64,000 nt of DNA. It comes from Circinella umbellata. Its lineage: Eukaryota > Mucoromycota > Mucoromycetes > Mucorales > Lichtheimiaceae. Shown one piece after another: positions 11,601-23,414 of the stretch (the first letter of the stretch is position 1; each line of letters opens with the position of its first letter). The notes beneath the pieces were generated by a model. It made no database searches. It was not told the DNA's origin and saw only the letters and a list, made by a program, of their open reading frames with translations. The stretch spans positions 868,001 through 932,000 of the forward strand of contig JAIWNF010000005.1 in NCBI GenBank assembly GCA_025093555.1. The letters run 5' to 3'. The translations under genes were made by a program, and so were the position numbers.

Positions 11601-14566
11601 CAAAGGAGGTTTATTTCAAGGCCAACGAAAAAAAAACTGATAGAGAAATTATAGTACAAAATGAAGTGTAACGTAACAGTATTTATCCTTACGTATTGTC
11701 ATTTTTAATACATATTAGGTTACTTCGTCTTTACGAGAATTACCTAAAATTGCGATACCTTATATTAATACAATTGGTCAAAGTGAACAGCAAGAAACTT
11801 TAACCCTATCTTTTGATCGTTTGGATCGAATTAATACTTTGTGTGATACGTTGGACTCACAGTTGACACATATCAACAAATGGAGAACAGTATTATCAGA
11901 AATGCTTCATGCAAGTTTAGTTGATCAAGGAGAAGAACAAAAAGAAGTAACAGGTACGTTTACGTATTATTTTGTTGATATTGGTGTTGTATTATCAAAT
12001 GTGCATGGAAACTATCAATAACCCCTAAACTATTTGCTTAAAATTATATTGCCCATTAAAAAAAAAGGTGACGAATATGAAACATCTCTAATAACACAGG
12101 AGGTAAAAACGAAAAAAAGAAAAAGATTCTTTTTGATTGGCGTAAGGAACAAATAGTAATAATTATGTATAACATCAATAATTATAGAAACTTGATTTGT
12201 ATCAGGATGTGTATCAAGCAATGCTTCGAGATCGAAACTTTTTATTGAATGGTACCCAATCCTTTCTGTTTTTGATACCAAGTAACGTGTAGTTACTATA
12301 TAAACTTAATCATTTTATATTTGTGAATTTTAAACAGGTATCTGGGCAACGGGTTTGCAACAATCAGAGCTATACAAAGATGTCGAAAAGAGAATAGAAG
12401 ATAAGGTGTGTATAAATATACATGTTACTTGCTTAATAGAACAGGCTAAAAACCTGATAGCTATATGTTAATAAGGTGAACGGTCTCAATTCAAATCTTA
12501 TATTTTTTTTTGATATTATTACAGGAGATGTTTGTACTTAAAATTGGTCTTATCAAAACTCGACGTAAATATATGCCTAAAAGTCAAAAAGAAGATAACC
12601 TACGAACTATTTTAATGGAGCTAAAAGAGATAATTTCGAAACCCAATTTACACGATGTTGAAAAACATGTTATTCAATTGGAATATCATCGCCTTAACAA
12701 AGCAGCTGCAAAACAGCGAGAACTTCAAGAAAAATTAGAAGTGTAAGTATAATATGGTTTTTAACCAAGATGAATCTTTTTCTATTTTTGTTAGGATTAG
12801 TAAACAACCTATTTTTTAATATATTTTTTCTTTTACCGTATATGATATATTTAAACTAGTGAGTATCGACGATTTAGTCAGTCATACAATCATCGGATTG
12901 AATACTATCGTAATCTACAAGAAATCTCTGATCAAGTTAGAAAATGGGAAAGTAAAATAAATCCGGCTATTGAAGCTCAACAGTTATTATATCAAGAAAG
13001 TCATCATGAAAAACGTATCAAGGAACAATCAGCACGCTGTCGTTATCTTGAAAATTTGGCCAAAGAAAAGGATCAAGAGGAGCGCAAGTGTTTGATCTGT
13101 CAATCTGACTTTTCGAAAGGATTAATGACATATTGGTAAGAGGAATTTAGTTATTAAAACTTACTGGTTTCTTTATATAAAAGTATATTTTAATGCTGTT
13201 AATTAATCTCTTTTTTCTACTCCACTTCTTTTATATATAAAATTATCATTTTTTAGTGGTCACATGGTAAGAAAGGGATAACGAAAAACTGGACGGATGG
13301 ACTGGTATATGTGTGGTAGTAATAAATGTTTGCGTCTTTTTTTTGATATTCAGTATTGTCAAGAATGTGCAACCCTATGGTTTCGGAGTCATCATCGTTG
13401 TCCACAGTGTAATTCATCGACCAAATTATCTGAATGTTATGCTATTGGTATGATATATTTTTGTAATATATACAGTTTTTAATTTTGTTGAAGGAAAACT
13501 ATAAAGAAAGAGAATATTTACATTGTATTATTTTATAAATTGTATATTTTATATAGCTTGGGATGCATCAAATGAAAAAACAGCAGAGTCAGAAGATGAA
13601 AATGGTGGTGATACATCACTACAAGATAGGGGTAAAAATCCAGATATTGATAGGGAAATATCAAATGAACTTTTGAATCAAATTAATCAATATGTAATAG
13701 AAGAAGGATTAGGTATATATAAACCATGAAACAAAACAAAAGAGACGTCATAGTATCTCCCTGACTATGGATTATTAATGCCTTATCTGGATTTTTGTAT
13801 TTTAGGTGCAAAATTAGATAGTATAATTCGACATATCAAATATATCATTCATTCATGCAATGGAAAATCGGTAGTTTTTTCGCAATGGAAAGATGTACTG
13901 AATCTTCTCGCTGATGGATTAAAAAAGAATGGCATTAATTTTGTGAAGGTGGATAATACTGTGCGTGATGACCGGATTAAACAATTCAGTGATGACCCCA
14001 GTATTCATGTCATCTTGTTACATTCCCGAAGTCAGTCCAGGTTTGTATTAACAAGAAAAGGGAATTCTACACCTATATAAATAATAGATTGATCATAGTG
14101 ATAAAGAATATATTATTGATTATAGTATAATTTATTTAGTGGTTTGACTCTTATTTGTGCTCAAACAGTGTTTATTGTTGAGCCTGTCTTGAATGAAGCT
14201 ATGGAGCGGCAAGCAATTAGTCGTGTACATCGTATTGGACAAACAAAAGAGGTAATACGTTCATGTTTTTATAGCTACAAAGAAGAAGGTTTATACTGCA
14301 ATGATTATTGTTTATTAAACAAAAATCAAATATACTAGACAAATGTTTACTGGTACATTATTCAAGAAACAATTGAAGAAAGAATTCATGCAATATATAG
14401 TGCTCGACATAAAAGAAAAATTCGTATGGAACAAGAAGGGAAAGAAGATCTAGAGGATGAAACAATATACTTAGCGACACAGTCAGAAGGTGGCGGTGAA
14501 AAAGTTTCTGATCTTGATTTACAACGATGCTTTACTAGTAACGAAACTTGGGCTTTAAATTTGTAA
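8223..14566 (+). CDS. SHPRH-type SNF2 helicase / RING E3 ubiquitin ligase
   Basis: A large multi-exon gene of the SHPRH/Irc20 class: Swi2/Snf2 ATPases whose two RecA lobes are split by a long insert holding a RING finger. Human SHPRH ubiquitinates PCNA in DNA damage tolerance. Visible in order: a poly-Asn tract coded by an AAT repeat at 8638-8670; motif I ADEMGLGKTV (ends at the 9398 splice); motif Ia region LIITPSAIIRQWESEF; motif II DEAQ, split by an intron between about 10168 and 10282; TGTPMKSNFDDLFGLV; LRQACDHPAVG; a basic coiled-coil insert at 11073-11590; the family-typical TGDEYETSLITQ (about 12068-12103) and RIEYYRNLQEISDQV; a C3HC4 RING (CLIC...YCGHMYCQEC...CPQC, 13088-13420) interrupted by a 10-nt exon at 13257-13266; and lobe 2 (SVVFSQW, RQAISRVHRIGQTKE, YWYIIQETIEERI). 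It ends WALNL, stop at 14564-14566. Both ATPase and RING key residues are present, so it is predicted active. Confidence 0.92.
13257..13266 (+). other. 10-nt coding microexon inside the RING finger
   Basis: TGGTCACATG is flanked by TTTTAG on the left and GTAAGAAAG on the right. Joined to TATTG (ending 13135) and TATTGTCAAG (from 13354) it yields Tyr-Cys-Gly-His-Met-Tyr-Cys-Gln. That supplies the third Cys and the His of a C3HC4 RING with correct spacing. Without it the RING lacks two zinc ligands and the frame is lost. Flanking introns are 121 and 87 nt. Confidence 0.85.
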
Positions 14567-14788
14567 ATGAATAAATAAAAGATTAAATTCGTACGTAATA
14601 AGTAAACTTATTATAATGTGTACTTTTGATAATGCCAATCGAATAATATATACTAGGGTGGGTAACATTTAGTATACTGATAAAGAGAACACGGACTGTT
14701 AAATGGTAAAATAAATAATAAAAGTTGCATTAACGGCTGCACAAAAATGATCATTTTACTTTCGTCAAAGTTTCAAAGCTTATTTTAT

Positions 14789-16869
14789 TTAAATCGGAAA
14801 AGTATACTTCTGGGAATATTTATGAAAATATGAATAAGGAGCGTCTTTCCAACGCGTGTCCAATAAAAATTTAACAGCTTTCAAATCACCTGTTAAAGAC
14901 GAGTACATATCATCTTCACCATTTTCAGAACAAGGCATGTCATCTAACATTTTATAAAAAGAGTTTGTGGTATATCGATCAACCTTTTTCATACTATTTA
15001 TAGTATCGCTAGTACTACTACGTAAATCGAGTCGTTTCAATGTCTTGATCTTGATGACAACCGGTAAGACTGCTTCTCGCACCATGTTAATTTCCAGATC
15101 TGTAAGATGAAATGCGCCCATCGTGGCGAAACGACATATACCATAGGAAGTATGGTAGCAGCCATTATCAAGTACACGAAGGTAACGAATTTTGGGACAA
15201 TTTAATGCAATACTTTTCAGAATAATATCATCAACTTTAAACTGACAATTTTTTCCAATATTACAATTATTGATGGTAATGGCTTCTAACCCATGACATC
15301 GTGTAAAAAGATTGCATAATGACTGTTGATATTGCTGATACAGTGTTGTTGACATAATATTACTTTTTGAAGAGTCCAACAAGAGTATATTGAAAGATAA
15401 ATATAGCTCTCGTAATTTTGGCCATTCATAATTTACAATCTCGTTACGAAATATCTTGTCACAATTGGGCTTTGTTAACTCACATTGTAAATATAACAGC
15501 TCCAAAGTTGTGTGTGTTTTTTTGAATAGTGTTGTGCTAGTATCACGTCCAAGTTGAATGTTTTTGTTGGCTAATATTAGCTTTTTTAATCCCCCTCGTT
15601 CTTTTTGTTTCTGGTGTTGCTTGGTGTCTATGTAGTCATTGGCTGTTGTTGAACTGTCGATGCCATTGATAGAAACAGAAGACCTTTTTTCTACTTCTAC
15701 ATTCCTGTCGTCATATAAACACATCATCTGAGGTATTTCTGCATTATTGGTTACAATCAAATTAATAAGGTGTGGGCAATATTTGATTGCTTCGTTGAGA
15801 ATAGTTGAGTTATTCCTGACCAATAAATGAGAGTCCAAAAGTAATTGGACAAGGTTGCGGAACTTTTGAAATGCTCCAGATAAAGGTTGACCTGTCTTGG
15901 GTACTGCGTTCCCAGGCGGTGTATATTGATTGCAATACTTTGGATCTGGACCAGCCAACCTGAGATACTTAATTGGACTATCAGTGATGTTTGGTATATC
16001 TTTATTGAGAGGTGTAAATACAAAATCATTTCGTCCATTTATAAATGTATTATTCTGTGAATGGTTTCTATAAAATGAAATACGTGTCGTTGTCGTGCTG
16101 TTATGAAGAAGACTGGATAAAACATCTTGAAGCTTTTTACGGTTTGGAAAACCACAATAGACGAATTCGATTTCTTTCAACGTATATGCTAATCGAATAA
16201 TATCGGAAATACGGTCTGCGCATCGATAATTCAATGCTATGTTACTGAAGGCTATTATAGAATATATATGTAGAAAACAAATATAATAATAATATATTAT
16301 TATTATTATAAGTACGTATTCTTAATTAAGTTAAAATGATTGTATGTTGTCTGGAAAGAAACGACCTCATTTATATTTTTTTACTTACATAGTTTTTGTA
16401 TAAATTGAAGATTCGGAGAGTACATTAATAGTTCTAGTTTATCATGTACCGTATAAAGCTGCATCCCTCGATCTCGTATAGAATACTCCAATAATTCTTT
16501 ACGACAAACAAGCGTGCTGATTGTCTCAGCATCCACTAGCCTATATCGAAATTTGATACCCTCCCAAAAGCCTGGGAATTCCATGATCCAATAATGCCAT
16601 GTTCGACACACTGAAGAGCATCTTAATAAATCCATGCAAGTCAACTCTTCAAAAATAATATCTAGAATATCGCTTATAAACAATAATTGATGAGATTTTT
16701 TACGTTCGCTGCTGATGATACCGGAGTGATCTGAGGATTGGTGGTATTCTTTTTTTATCATCCCATTTTTCTTCTGTTGGGATGGTATCGTCGATAATGA
16801 TGATATAGAGGTCGATGATTGTGCCAATACTGACCGGATACTATTGTAAGTACTTTCAAATGAAACCAT
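14789..16869 (-). CDS. F-box / LRR protein
   Basis: Two exons, 16869-16389 and 16251-14789, joined in phase 1 across a 137-nt intron; the splice restores a continuous ...FIQKL-SFSNIALNYRCADR frame. An F-box lies near residues 60-105 of the chosen start (LLFISDILDIIFEELTCMDL, then CSSVCRTWHYWIMEFPGFW), followed by about 500 residues of irregular LRRs with several N-L-x-x-L and C-P-x-L/I-x-x-L units (NCPKIRYLRVLDNGC). I chose the ATG at 16869 over the in-frame ATG at 16974 because the extra 35 residues are a Phe/Leu run (SFFFFFLLLFF) that reads like translated 5' leader. A signal anchor is the alternative. The gene ends tail to tail with the SHPRH gene, 222 bp apart. Probable SCF adaptor; substrate unknown. 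It is not an obvious close paralogue of the 989-3201 gene. Confidence 0.8.
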
Positions 16870-16974
16870 CGAAGCAGGTGCTAATCTGTCTTTGAGCTTT
16901 GTGAAAAATAAAAGTAAGAAAAAGAAAAAGAAAGAGCGAAAAGATAGAATCAGCATATATATTTTATTGACCAT

Positions 16975-18072
16975 GTGACTCTAAATTTCCATGGTTACAC
17001 GGCAGAAAAAGGTAAACGTGGAGCCCTAGATTTTACTTGAGGATGATTGAAAATAATTACATATGAAAGAAGGTTTCGCTCGCGTAACAAACAACTTTGA
17101 ATGGCCAGCTTTATTTAATATGGCTCTAACGTCAGGTCGAAGAAAGTATGTGTTCATACTGTAGCGGTTTGGAAACAAAAATAGATGTCAATAGTGTTAT
17201 TAGACTTCAATATGATTTTTTATAAATGTTATAATCAATTATTACTGCGCAAAATGATTCTTACATACGTGTTTAAATTTAAAACCAGTGTATAACATTA
17301 GAGTGAGCGCCACATCATAAATTTTCAGGAAGAGTAGATTTTCAAATTTAAAAAATCACCATATGATATCATTAATACTTAGTTCGAAGCATAGTTATGC
17401 CAGGCATAACCCATCACCTACGGCTCATGCTGCTACCGACAGGCGCATTGCCTGTAGCATAATTTAAATAATGGGTCGACCCGTTTTGCATAAACTTCTT
17501 TGTATTAAATGTCTTTTTCATTATATTGAGTATAATTTGAAGATATATTTGACTTCACGGTTCGTCCCAATTCAAATGTTAAGCTCTTTTGCTATATAGC
17601 TTATTTTTTTCACTTGCTTGATGGGTCATTGTATATACTTTTCCATTCACTTGCATGATTTATGAATAATTACTACAATGAAACAAAAACATGTATCTTC
17701 TTTATGTAAATTTTTAAATTCCTTGTTTAACAAACAGAGATTTGATATCAACAGTTATGCAGTCTGTATGACTAAAGAGTCCCTACTAAAAGTAATACAA
17801 CTTCTGATTGGTAGTATGGACCACACGTTTCCGTCTACTTTTATTTAAGACTTGAATAATATATATTGACTGGTTGGGTGCAGTAATGAAGTAAAGATTT
17901 TTTGCAGGAACAAAAATAATATGAAGTCAACTAAAAACAAAATAATGCCAAGAACAAACTTTTTTTTCTTCATGTATAAACCTTCATAATTTCCTTTTTT
18001 TCTTCTCTCTCTATTGAGCTTTTCTTTTTGTTATATAGGGTTTTTTTCACACTAAAAAAATATTTTATCGCA
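16975..18072. other. Divergent intergenic region
   Basis: About 1.1 kb between the minus-strand F-box gene and the plus-strand 7-TM gene; it must hold both promoters. No ORF worth calling. Contains the palindromic block listed at 17394-17482. Confidence 0.55.
17394..17482. repeat. GC-richer palindromic block
   Basis: Within AT-rich spacer: a 17-nt near-perfect palindrome GTTATGCC-A-GGCATAAC (17394-17410), a stem-loop ACAGGC-GCATT-GCCTGT further in, and a perfect 10-nt palindrome GGGTCGACCC (17473-17482). In addition ACCCAT (17409-17414) can pair with ATGGGT (17471-17476), closing the whole block. It could be a small mobile palindrome, the end of a degenerate transposon, or a structured RNA. 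No coding potential. Confidence 0.45.
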
Positions 18073-19538
18073 ATGAATCACAACAATTATGAGCTACCAT
18101 CTATATATAATCAGAAGACAGAACATTATGAGGTAATAGACGAACAGCAACAACGAGACGATTCTTTCGATTTGAGAATGGGTCCATCACAACAACAAGA
18201 TTTATTACCTGACGACAACAACAATAACATTTCAGGGCGACCGTTACAGCATCATGACAACAAAGATCGTCAACTGGTATGGCTATTATTAGTGACACCA
18301 TTGTTAGTTTTAATTTTTACTGCTGTTCCAGCAATAGCTTCTTTACCTACTATCGGTTCCATGACCTCTGGAAATGCCATTTGGCGCTTAATAGATCCTG
18401 TAAGTTTTATGTCATATTATTTTAATACGAGCATTATAGTATTTGGAGCAGAGTGCTTTTTTGAATAACTAAATATATTGTTTTAAAATTTTTTATACCT
18501 TTCTATATAGATATTCACTCTTCCCCCATTCTTATTTACCATGTTTTGTGCAGATGTAACGCGTTATCACATCGGATGTAAGTTTCACCGTGCAACTATC
18601 TTTTTCTGTCCAAGAATGATCACATTACAGTTGTATAATTAATGATAATATATATATTATGACGATAGCCTCGTCCACTTTCATATGGCTATTATGGGCA
18701 GTAGGTGCTGGCATTTATGTTCAAGGACATGGTGTTCATTTATCTGCAGCATTATTCAAGGTGAAAATCAATGAAATGAAATTAAATCTTTGTTACGTAT
18801 TTTTTCATTAGCTAGTATTTACATACTCATCTATATTCACAATTCATCGTATAGCATCCTGTGGAAGATTTTATAGCAGTACACAATCAAACACTTGGAT
18901 CTAATGCTGGACTTGTGGAAGAACTTGAATCCATCTATTCATACATGCGAAACTTATGGGAACATCTTATTGGACATTACATGTATGCAGTTGGAGCTGT
19001 TATTATGTCCTGGACTCAAATTGCTGCTTTTTGTAACCAAACACACGGATCACTGACGATTGGTTATCAAGTGCTATTTTGTATCGCCTCTCTTATCTAT
19101 GGATTACTTATTGGGGCTATTGCAATTGATTTTCCAGGGGGATGTTATGGTAAATTATACAAATGATGCTTATCTCAGAATTTGAAACGAAGAATAAAAG
19201 ACTAATTGAAAGGTTATGTATACAATATATATAATAGTTGGATTACCATATACAATTATTTTTGGTGCTGTATGTGCACTATTGATGATTTCAAGGCGAG
19301 GAAAGGATTTAAAATATGGCGGATTATTAAAGTTGGGCCATCGTATGGTTCTTCAATATTATTTAGGTATGTATGGTTAATTCGCATACTGTAACGGTAT
19401 TTTTTTTCCTTCGATGAATGTATTTACTAACTTAATACAAAAAATAAATAAATAGGTGCATCAATTGTTGGATTTGTTATCATTATTGGATGGGTTGGAA
19501 AATACGGTTTTGCAAATCGGACAGTATTAGACATATAG
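18073..19538 (+). CDS. Seven-TM integral membrane protein of unknown family
   Basis: Six exons are joined by phase-consistent GT-AG introns. A hydrophilic Gln/Asn-rich cytosolic-type N-terminus of about 75 residues is followed by roughly seven hydrophobic helices: LVWLLLVTPLLVLIFTAV, IFTLPPFLFTMFCA, FIWLLWAVGAGIYVQGHGVH, HYMYAVGAVIMSWTQIAAF, YQVLFCIASLIYGLLIGAI, PYTIIFGAVCALLMI and SIVGFVIIIGWVGKYGF. Conserved-looking polar residues sit in or near membranes: QGHGVHLSAALFKHPVEDF, with three His and an Asp, and LWEHLIGHYMY, with Glu and two His. These could bind metal or form an active site, but that is inference. I do not recognise the family. The start at 18073 is preferred over an in-frame ATG 15 codons upstream, which would add a Phe/Lys-rich stretch. 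Confidence 0.8.
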
Positions 19539-20308
19539 CTATGGACTTTTTGTCTTGATAGATGATACTAATAAAAAAAATTAAGGGGTAATAAATAGTG
19601 CTGCGGGATAAAAAGAGATAAGTAAATTGGTATATGTAAAAACAAACAAAAAAAAAGAAGCAGATATGAATGAAAGAACCATATCGCTAAATAAAGGCCC
19701 AATAGACTCGATAAAGGAATATATGTCAACTTAAACAAAGACAAGTTATGTACCCATTATTTACATTATTTTTAGATTTTATGCGTGTTACGTACTGTAC
19801 ATAAAATAATTGTATCATTAGACAAAGAGGTATTATGTAATTTCAATTTTGTAAAATAAAGTCTTTGTAGTTTATTACCACAGTACGCTTAGATACCATA
19901 ACAATCAACAAAAACAATAAGTACTCCTTTAGTTATCTTTCCCATTTTACATATTGAAAATCAATCTTCAAGAGTAGGATACTAAAATTATTATTATTAT
20001 TTGCTTATTGTTACTTCTGCGTCACAACAGTAAAGAATAATTGATACTGTATACTTTAGCAAAAAATACAACAATAACCATCAACTTTATTTAGTTAAGT
20101 ATTATAATACTACTTCCTATCATTTATTGAATGAATCTTCTTTTCATTGGTATCAATAATAAGAAAAAAAAATCAAGTACACAAAAAAAAGAAGCACAAT
20201 GAAAACCATGTGTTTATATTTTATATAAATTAATTGAAATTCTTTTTGAACCGATTATATCTTCATCTTTCCCTTTCTTCTATAATCACAAATCTTTTAC
20301 TGACTAAA
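19539..20308. other. Intergenic spacer
   Basis: AT-rich 770 bp between two plus-strand genes, with several AATAAA signals (for example near 19854). No gene seen. Confidence 0.6.
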
Positions 20309-21117
20309 ATGGATCAAGTTCCACCTAATATAATTCGTATTCCACAATGGCTTATATTGATTACGCGTTAGTATATAGTAGAATTTTCAATATCAGATAA
20401 TAGCAGTACCAATATATTACTTTTGAAAGAAAAAAAAATCAATATTTTTGACACTAATAGTATCGAATAATGAATTTAAAACCTATCTAGTAGGCGTGTC
20501 TATTATCAGCAATACTTTTTTAGGTATCTCATCCTTAAATGAAATATATAGAACGTCTTTTGGACCTAGTTCACGCGGTATATTTCTTATGCCAGTAAAC
20601 AAAAATGATACAATCAGTAATTTAGGTGAGTAGCATTTACTAAACACACTTTCTTCCTCTCTGAAACATTTCTTTTATTTTATAATCAAATAACTGTTCT
20701 AACAATAATAATATAATTTTGATTTTATTTTATTAATATGATACATAATGATGTTGGACAGGGTTATTGGAACTTATAGATAAACCGAACGAGTTTCCTT
20801 TTAATACGGGAGTTATTTCTTATGAAAATGGAACAATCTATATTACACCTCGAACTAAATACAGCAGCAACAATATAAGGCTCACTTCTTCTTTCTCTCT
20901 GGAAGATAATCATAAACCATTTTACACAATACCAGTGACACCAAAAGAAAATAAAAATGATGCGGTTAATTCTTTTGATGACTCTACAAAGCGCCCATCA
21001 GCAACACCGAATAGTAATATAATTGAAGATAGTTATACAACGATCAGTGAACCTTTACCTGACTTCAATAATGAAAGCACTCAACAAACTACTTTTTATG
21101 GCACTGTTGAAAACTGA
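20309..21117 (+). CDS. Small orphan protein, member of a two-gene family in this window
   Basis: Three exons: 20309-20366, 20461-20625 and 20762-21117, joined in phase 1 at both introns, giving 192 residues. The N-terminus MDQVPPNIIRIPQWLILIT is short and partly hydrophobic. The middle has GIFLMPVNKNDTISNLG and GVISYENGTIYITP, and the C-terminal 80 residues are Ser/Thr/Asn-rich and look disordered. The gene at 60119-61065 has the same exon layout and the same landmarks in the same order (MDRIP...MPYWL, GYFVLPVNKDNIFENFG, VAVSYRDGYLHVLP), so both are real and paralogous. The two differ after the shared core: this copy has a disordered tail, the other an alpha-helical tail. I do not recognise the family and assign no function. 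Confidence 0.75.
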
Positions 21118-21378
21118 AAACTTAATAAATTTAGGCTATTATATAGAAATATACCAACTTTGCAATAAAGTTACTTTTCACTTCAATACATTTTCTACAT
21201 GAGTTAGATAATAATAGTATTGATAATTATTGGTATACATTCTTTGTTACTTTGCGCTATATCCAAAATCAAATAGCTTGTACGTATTAAAATCTGAATT
21301 AGCATGGAAGAAAATAATAAATAGTGGCTAAAGTACTATGCGTAGATAATCCATTCAATAAAGTTACTTTTTTTAAAA

Positions 21379-21722
21379 TGCCCTTATGTACCCTGCACTT
21401 AACTCTGCTCCCCCACCTAATTTTTTTTTAAAATTTTCAGAATCAGCTATATGAATGAAAAGATAAGTCGCATACTAAAAGTTAAGTGTAAGCGACTTCA
21501 TCAAAAACATTATTTTTTTTCTTTTGAAGTTAACACATGATACATAAAAAGCATAATTATAGCATACTACACAATGTAAAAGAAAAAAAGAAGAGATCTC
21601 ATAGTTAATTTTTATTTTTTATTTTCATGTTTTCTTTTGATGAAGTCGCTTATCCGACTTATCTTTTTATTCATATAAAATTAGGTGGGGGAGGAGAGTT
21701 AAGTGCAGGGTACATAAGGGCA
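21379..21722. mobile_element. Foldback/MITE-like element with long inverted repeats
   Basis: Left end TGCCCTTATGTACCCTGCAC continues to about 21425. The right end is its reverse complement, finishing GGGTACATAAGGGCA at 21722. The outer 47 bp match at all but one position. Inner blocks also pair: AAAAGATAAGTCG and AGCGACTTCATCAAAA on the left recur inverted on the right. The unpaired centre is about 100 bp of AT-rich DNA with no ORF. Size (344 bp), terminal inverted repeats and lack of coding sequence fit a non-autonomous DNA transposon. No convincing target-site duplication is visible. Confidence 0.75.
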
Positions 21723-23414
21723 GGGCTTTTTTTATTATAACATAATTGAAGCAAAACATTAATCACATAATATTTTTTTTTCAAAATATACCGCAAATGC
21801 AAACTGATTTATATATATATATTACGTATAAAAAAATATAAAATACTTTTTTTCATAAACCAACCGTTTAGAATATACATTGTCTGTGATAAATATCTAC
21901 GTAAATGACGGGCATACTGTACATTAAATAATTAAAATGTTAATATATTGTAATGAGTACGTAACATATATTTTTACGTAAAACCATTTTTGTTATCAGA
22001 AACGAAGCTGACGTGGTTTTTAAAACCTATTTAAATGTTGTGGTACGTCCCACTTATAGTCAAAACCAATATTCGTATGAGCTGTAAGATTTTTGAGCTG
22101 GATGAGGGATTTTTTTAGAATACTTATGTACCAGTGTACCAAACGTATGTTAAATCACAAGAAATTAAAAAAAAAGATAGGGTATGTAGTTAGAATTTTT
22201 TTTAGAAAGCCAATATTTTGCATTAAAACGTAATAACTTTTCTTGAATTTCTCTCTACATAAGATTATCTTAAATTAATAAGCTGAAGAAATACATAGAC
22301 ATCGAAATTTACTATTATTTATATACGTAATAAGGTCGGTTAAAATGTCAATCACCGGCATATATGTATCATATGCTTTAACTGATTTTATAAAGAGAAC
22401 TCGACGCAAAATCTAGAAGTCAACTGTGCATATGTTATTTTATATAAGTCAAATTGCTTTGATTTTTACAGCGAGTATACAGTAGTTAAGAAATTGAATG
22501 GATCGCGCATGTTCTGAACCATTATCGAAGAGTTCGTTTTATAGCTACCAACATAGAGTGTATAATGGTTTACAAATAAAATAGTAAATACGTATTGTAT
22601 ATAAAAAGTCATAATTGAGTAAAAATTAAATTATACCGTGCGTACGTATGATATGTACTGAGAAAAAATAACTGTAGATTAAATAAATGAAATGATTATA
22701 GGTATAATACGTATAGTTATATTACTCAATATGGCGTAAATAGTGTATGGAGAGCTTTAAATGTGATATTATCGATTCTAAGATGCTTCTGTAAATAGTG
22801 ATGTTTTGTTGACAGGTTTGTCAGTATATTTATTTTTATAGATGTAATAATTAAATTATGGTAACTTAAAGACGTGTAATAAAATATGAATTCTTGCCCT
22901 CCTTTTGTAAAAGCGCACTGGATTTTTTGTTCACACAACATAATATTATGCTATAAGTTTCTGCTGTGGACGAGTGTTGTTTATTAAAGAACCATAATAT
23001 TTGGTAGTTTTTAGATATATTATTAATGTAATATATTTCGCTCGTCTATCTAATTGATTAAGTACATCGTCAGTTTTCTAAATATGTGTCAGATACTACC
23101 AAGATAAAATGTATTTATTCTTAAAATTCATAATACGTAGCAAAATAAAATATTACTTTTTTCAGCATTATTAAAAGGATACGTATCATTCATTTTTTAT
23201 TTTATAAATTCCCTCACTTATACGTATAGTTCTTTATAATATATAATGGAGGAGCAAATATTATATGTTCATGCAGTACATATAACGATTAAAAAGATAA
23301 GAAAAAAAAGAATACTAATATACATCTACATTAGAATTGTTTTGCTTTTCCCAATAGAGAAAGCACTTAAACTAGGATGTAAAAAAAAAGAGGAAATATA
23401 GACAGTTGATTTTT
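21723..23414. other. Intergenic, AT-rich
   Basis: About 1.7 kb between the foldback element and the convergent 3' end of the VTC gene. The open frame at 22726-22941 (minus) has no domain or splice support. Nothing else recognised. Confidence 0.55.

Noticed and set aside
16870..16974. Upstream in-frame start for the F-box gene adding a hydrophobic N-terminus
   Set aside because: The added residues are a Phe/Leu run from a pyrimidine-purine tract typical of a 5' leader; F-box adaptors are soluble.
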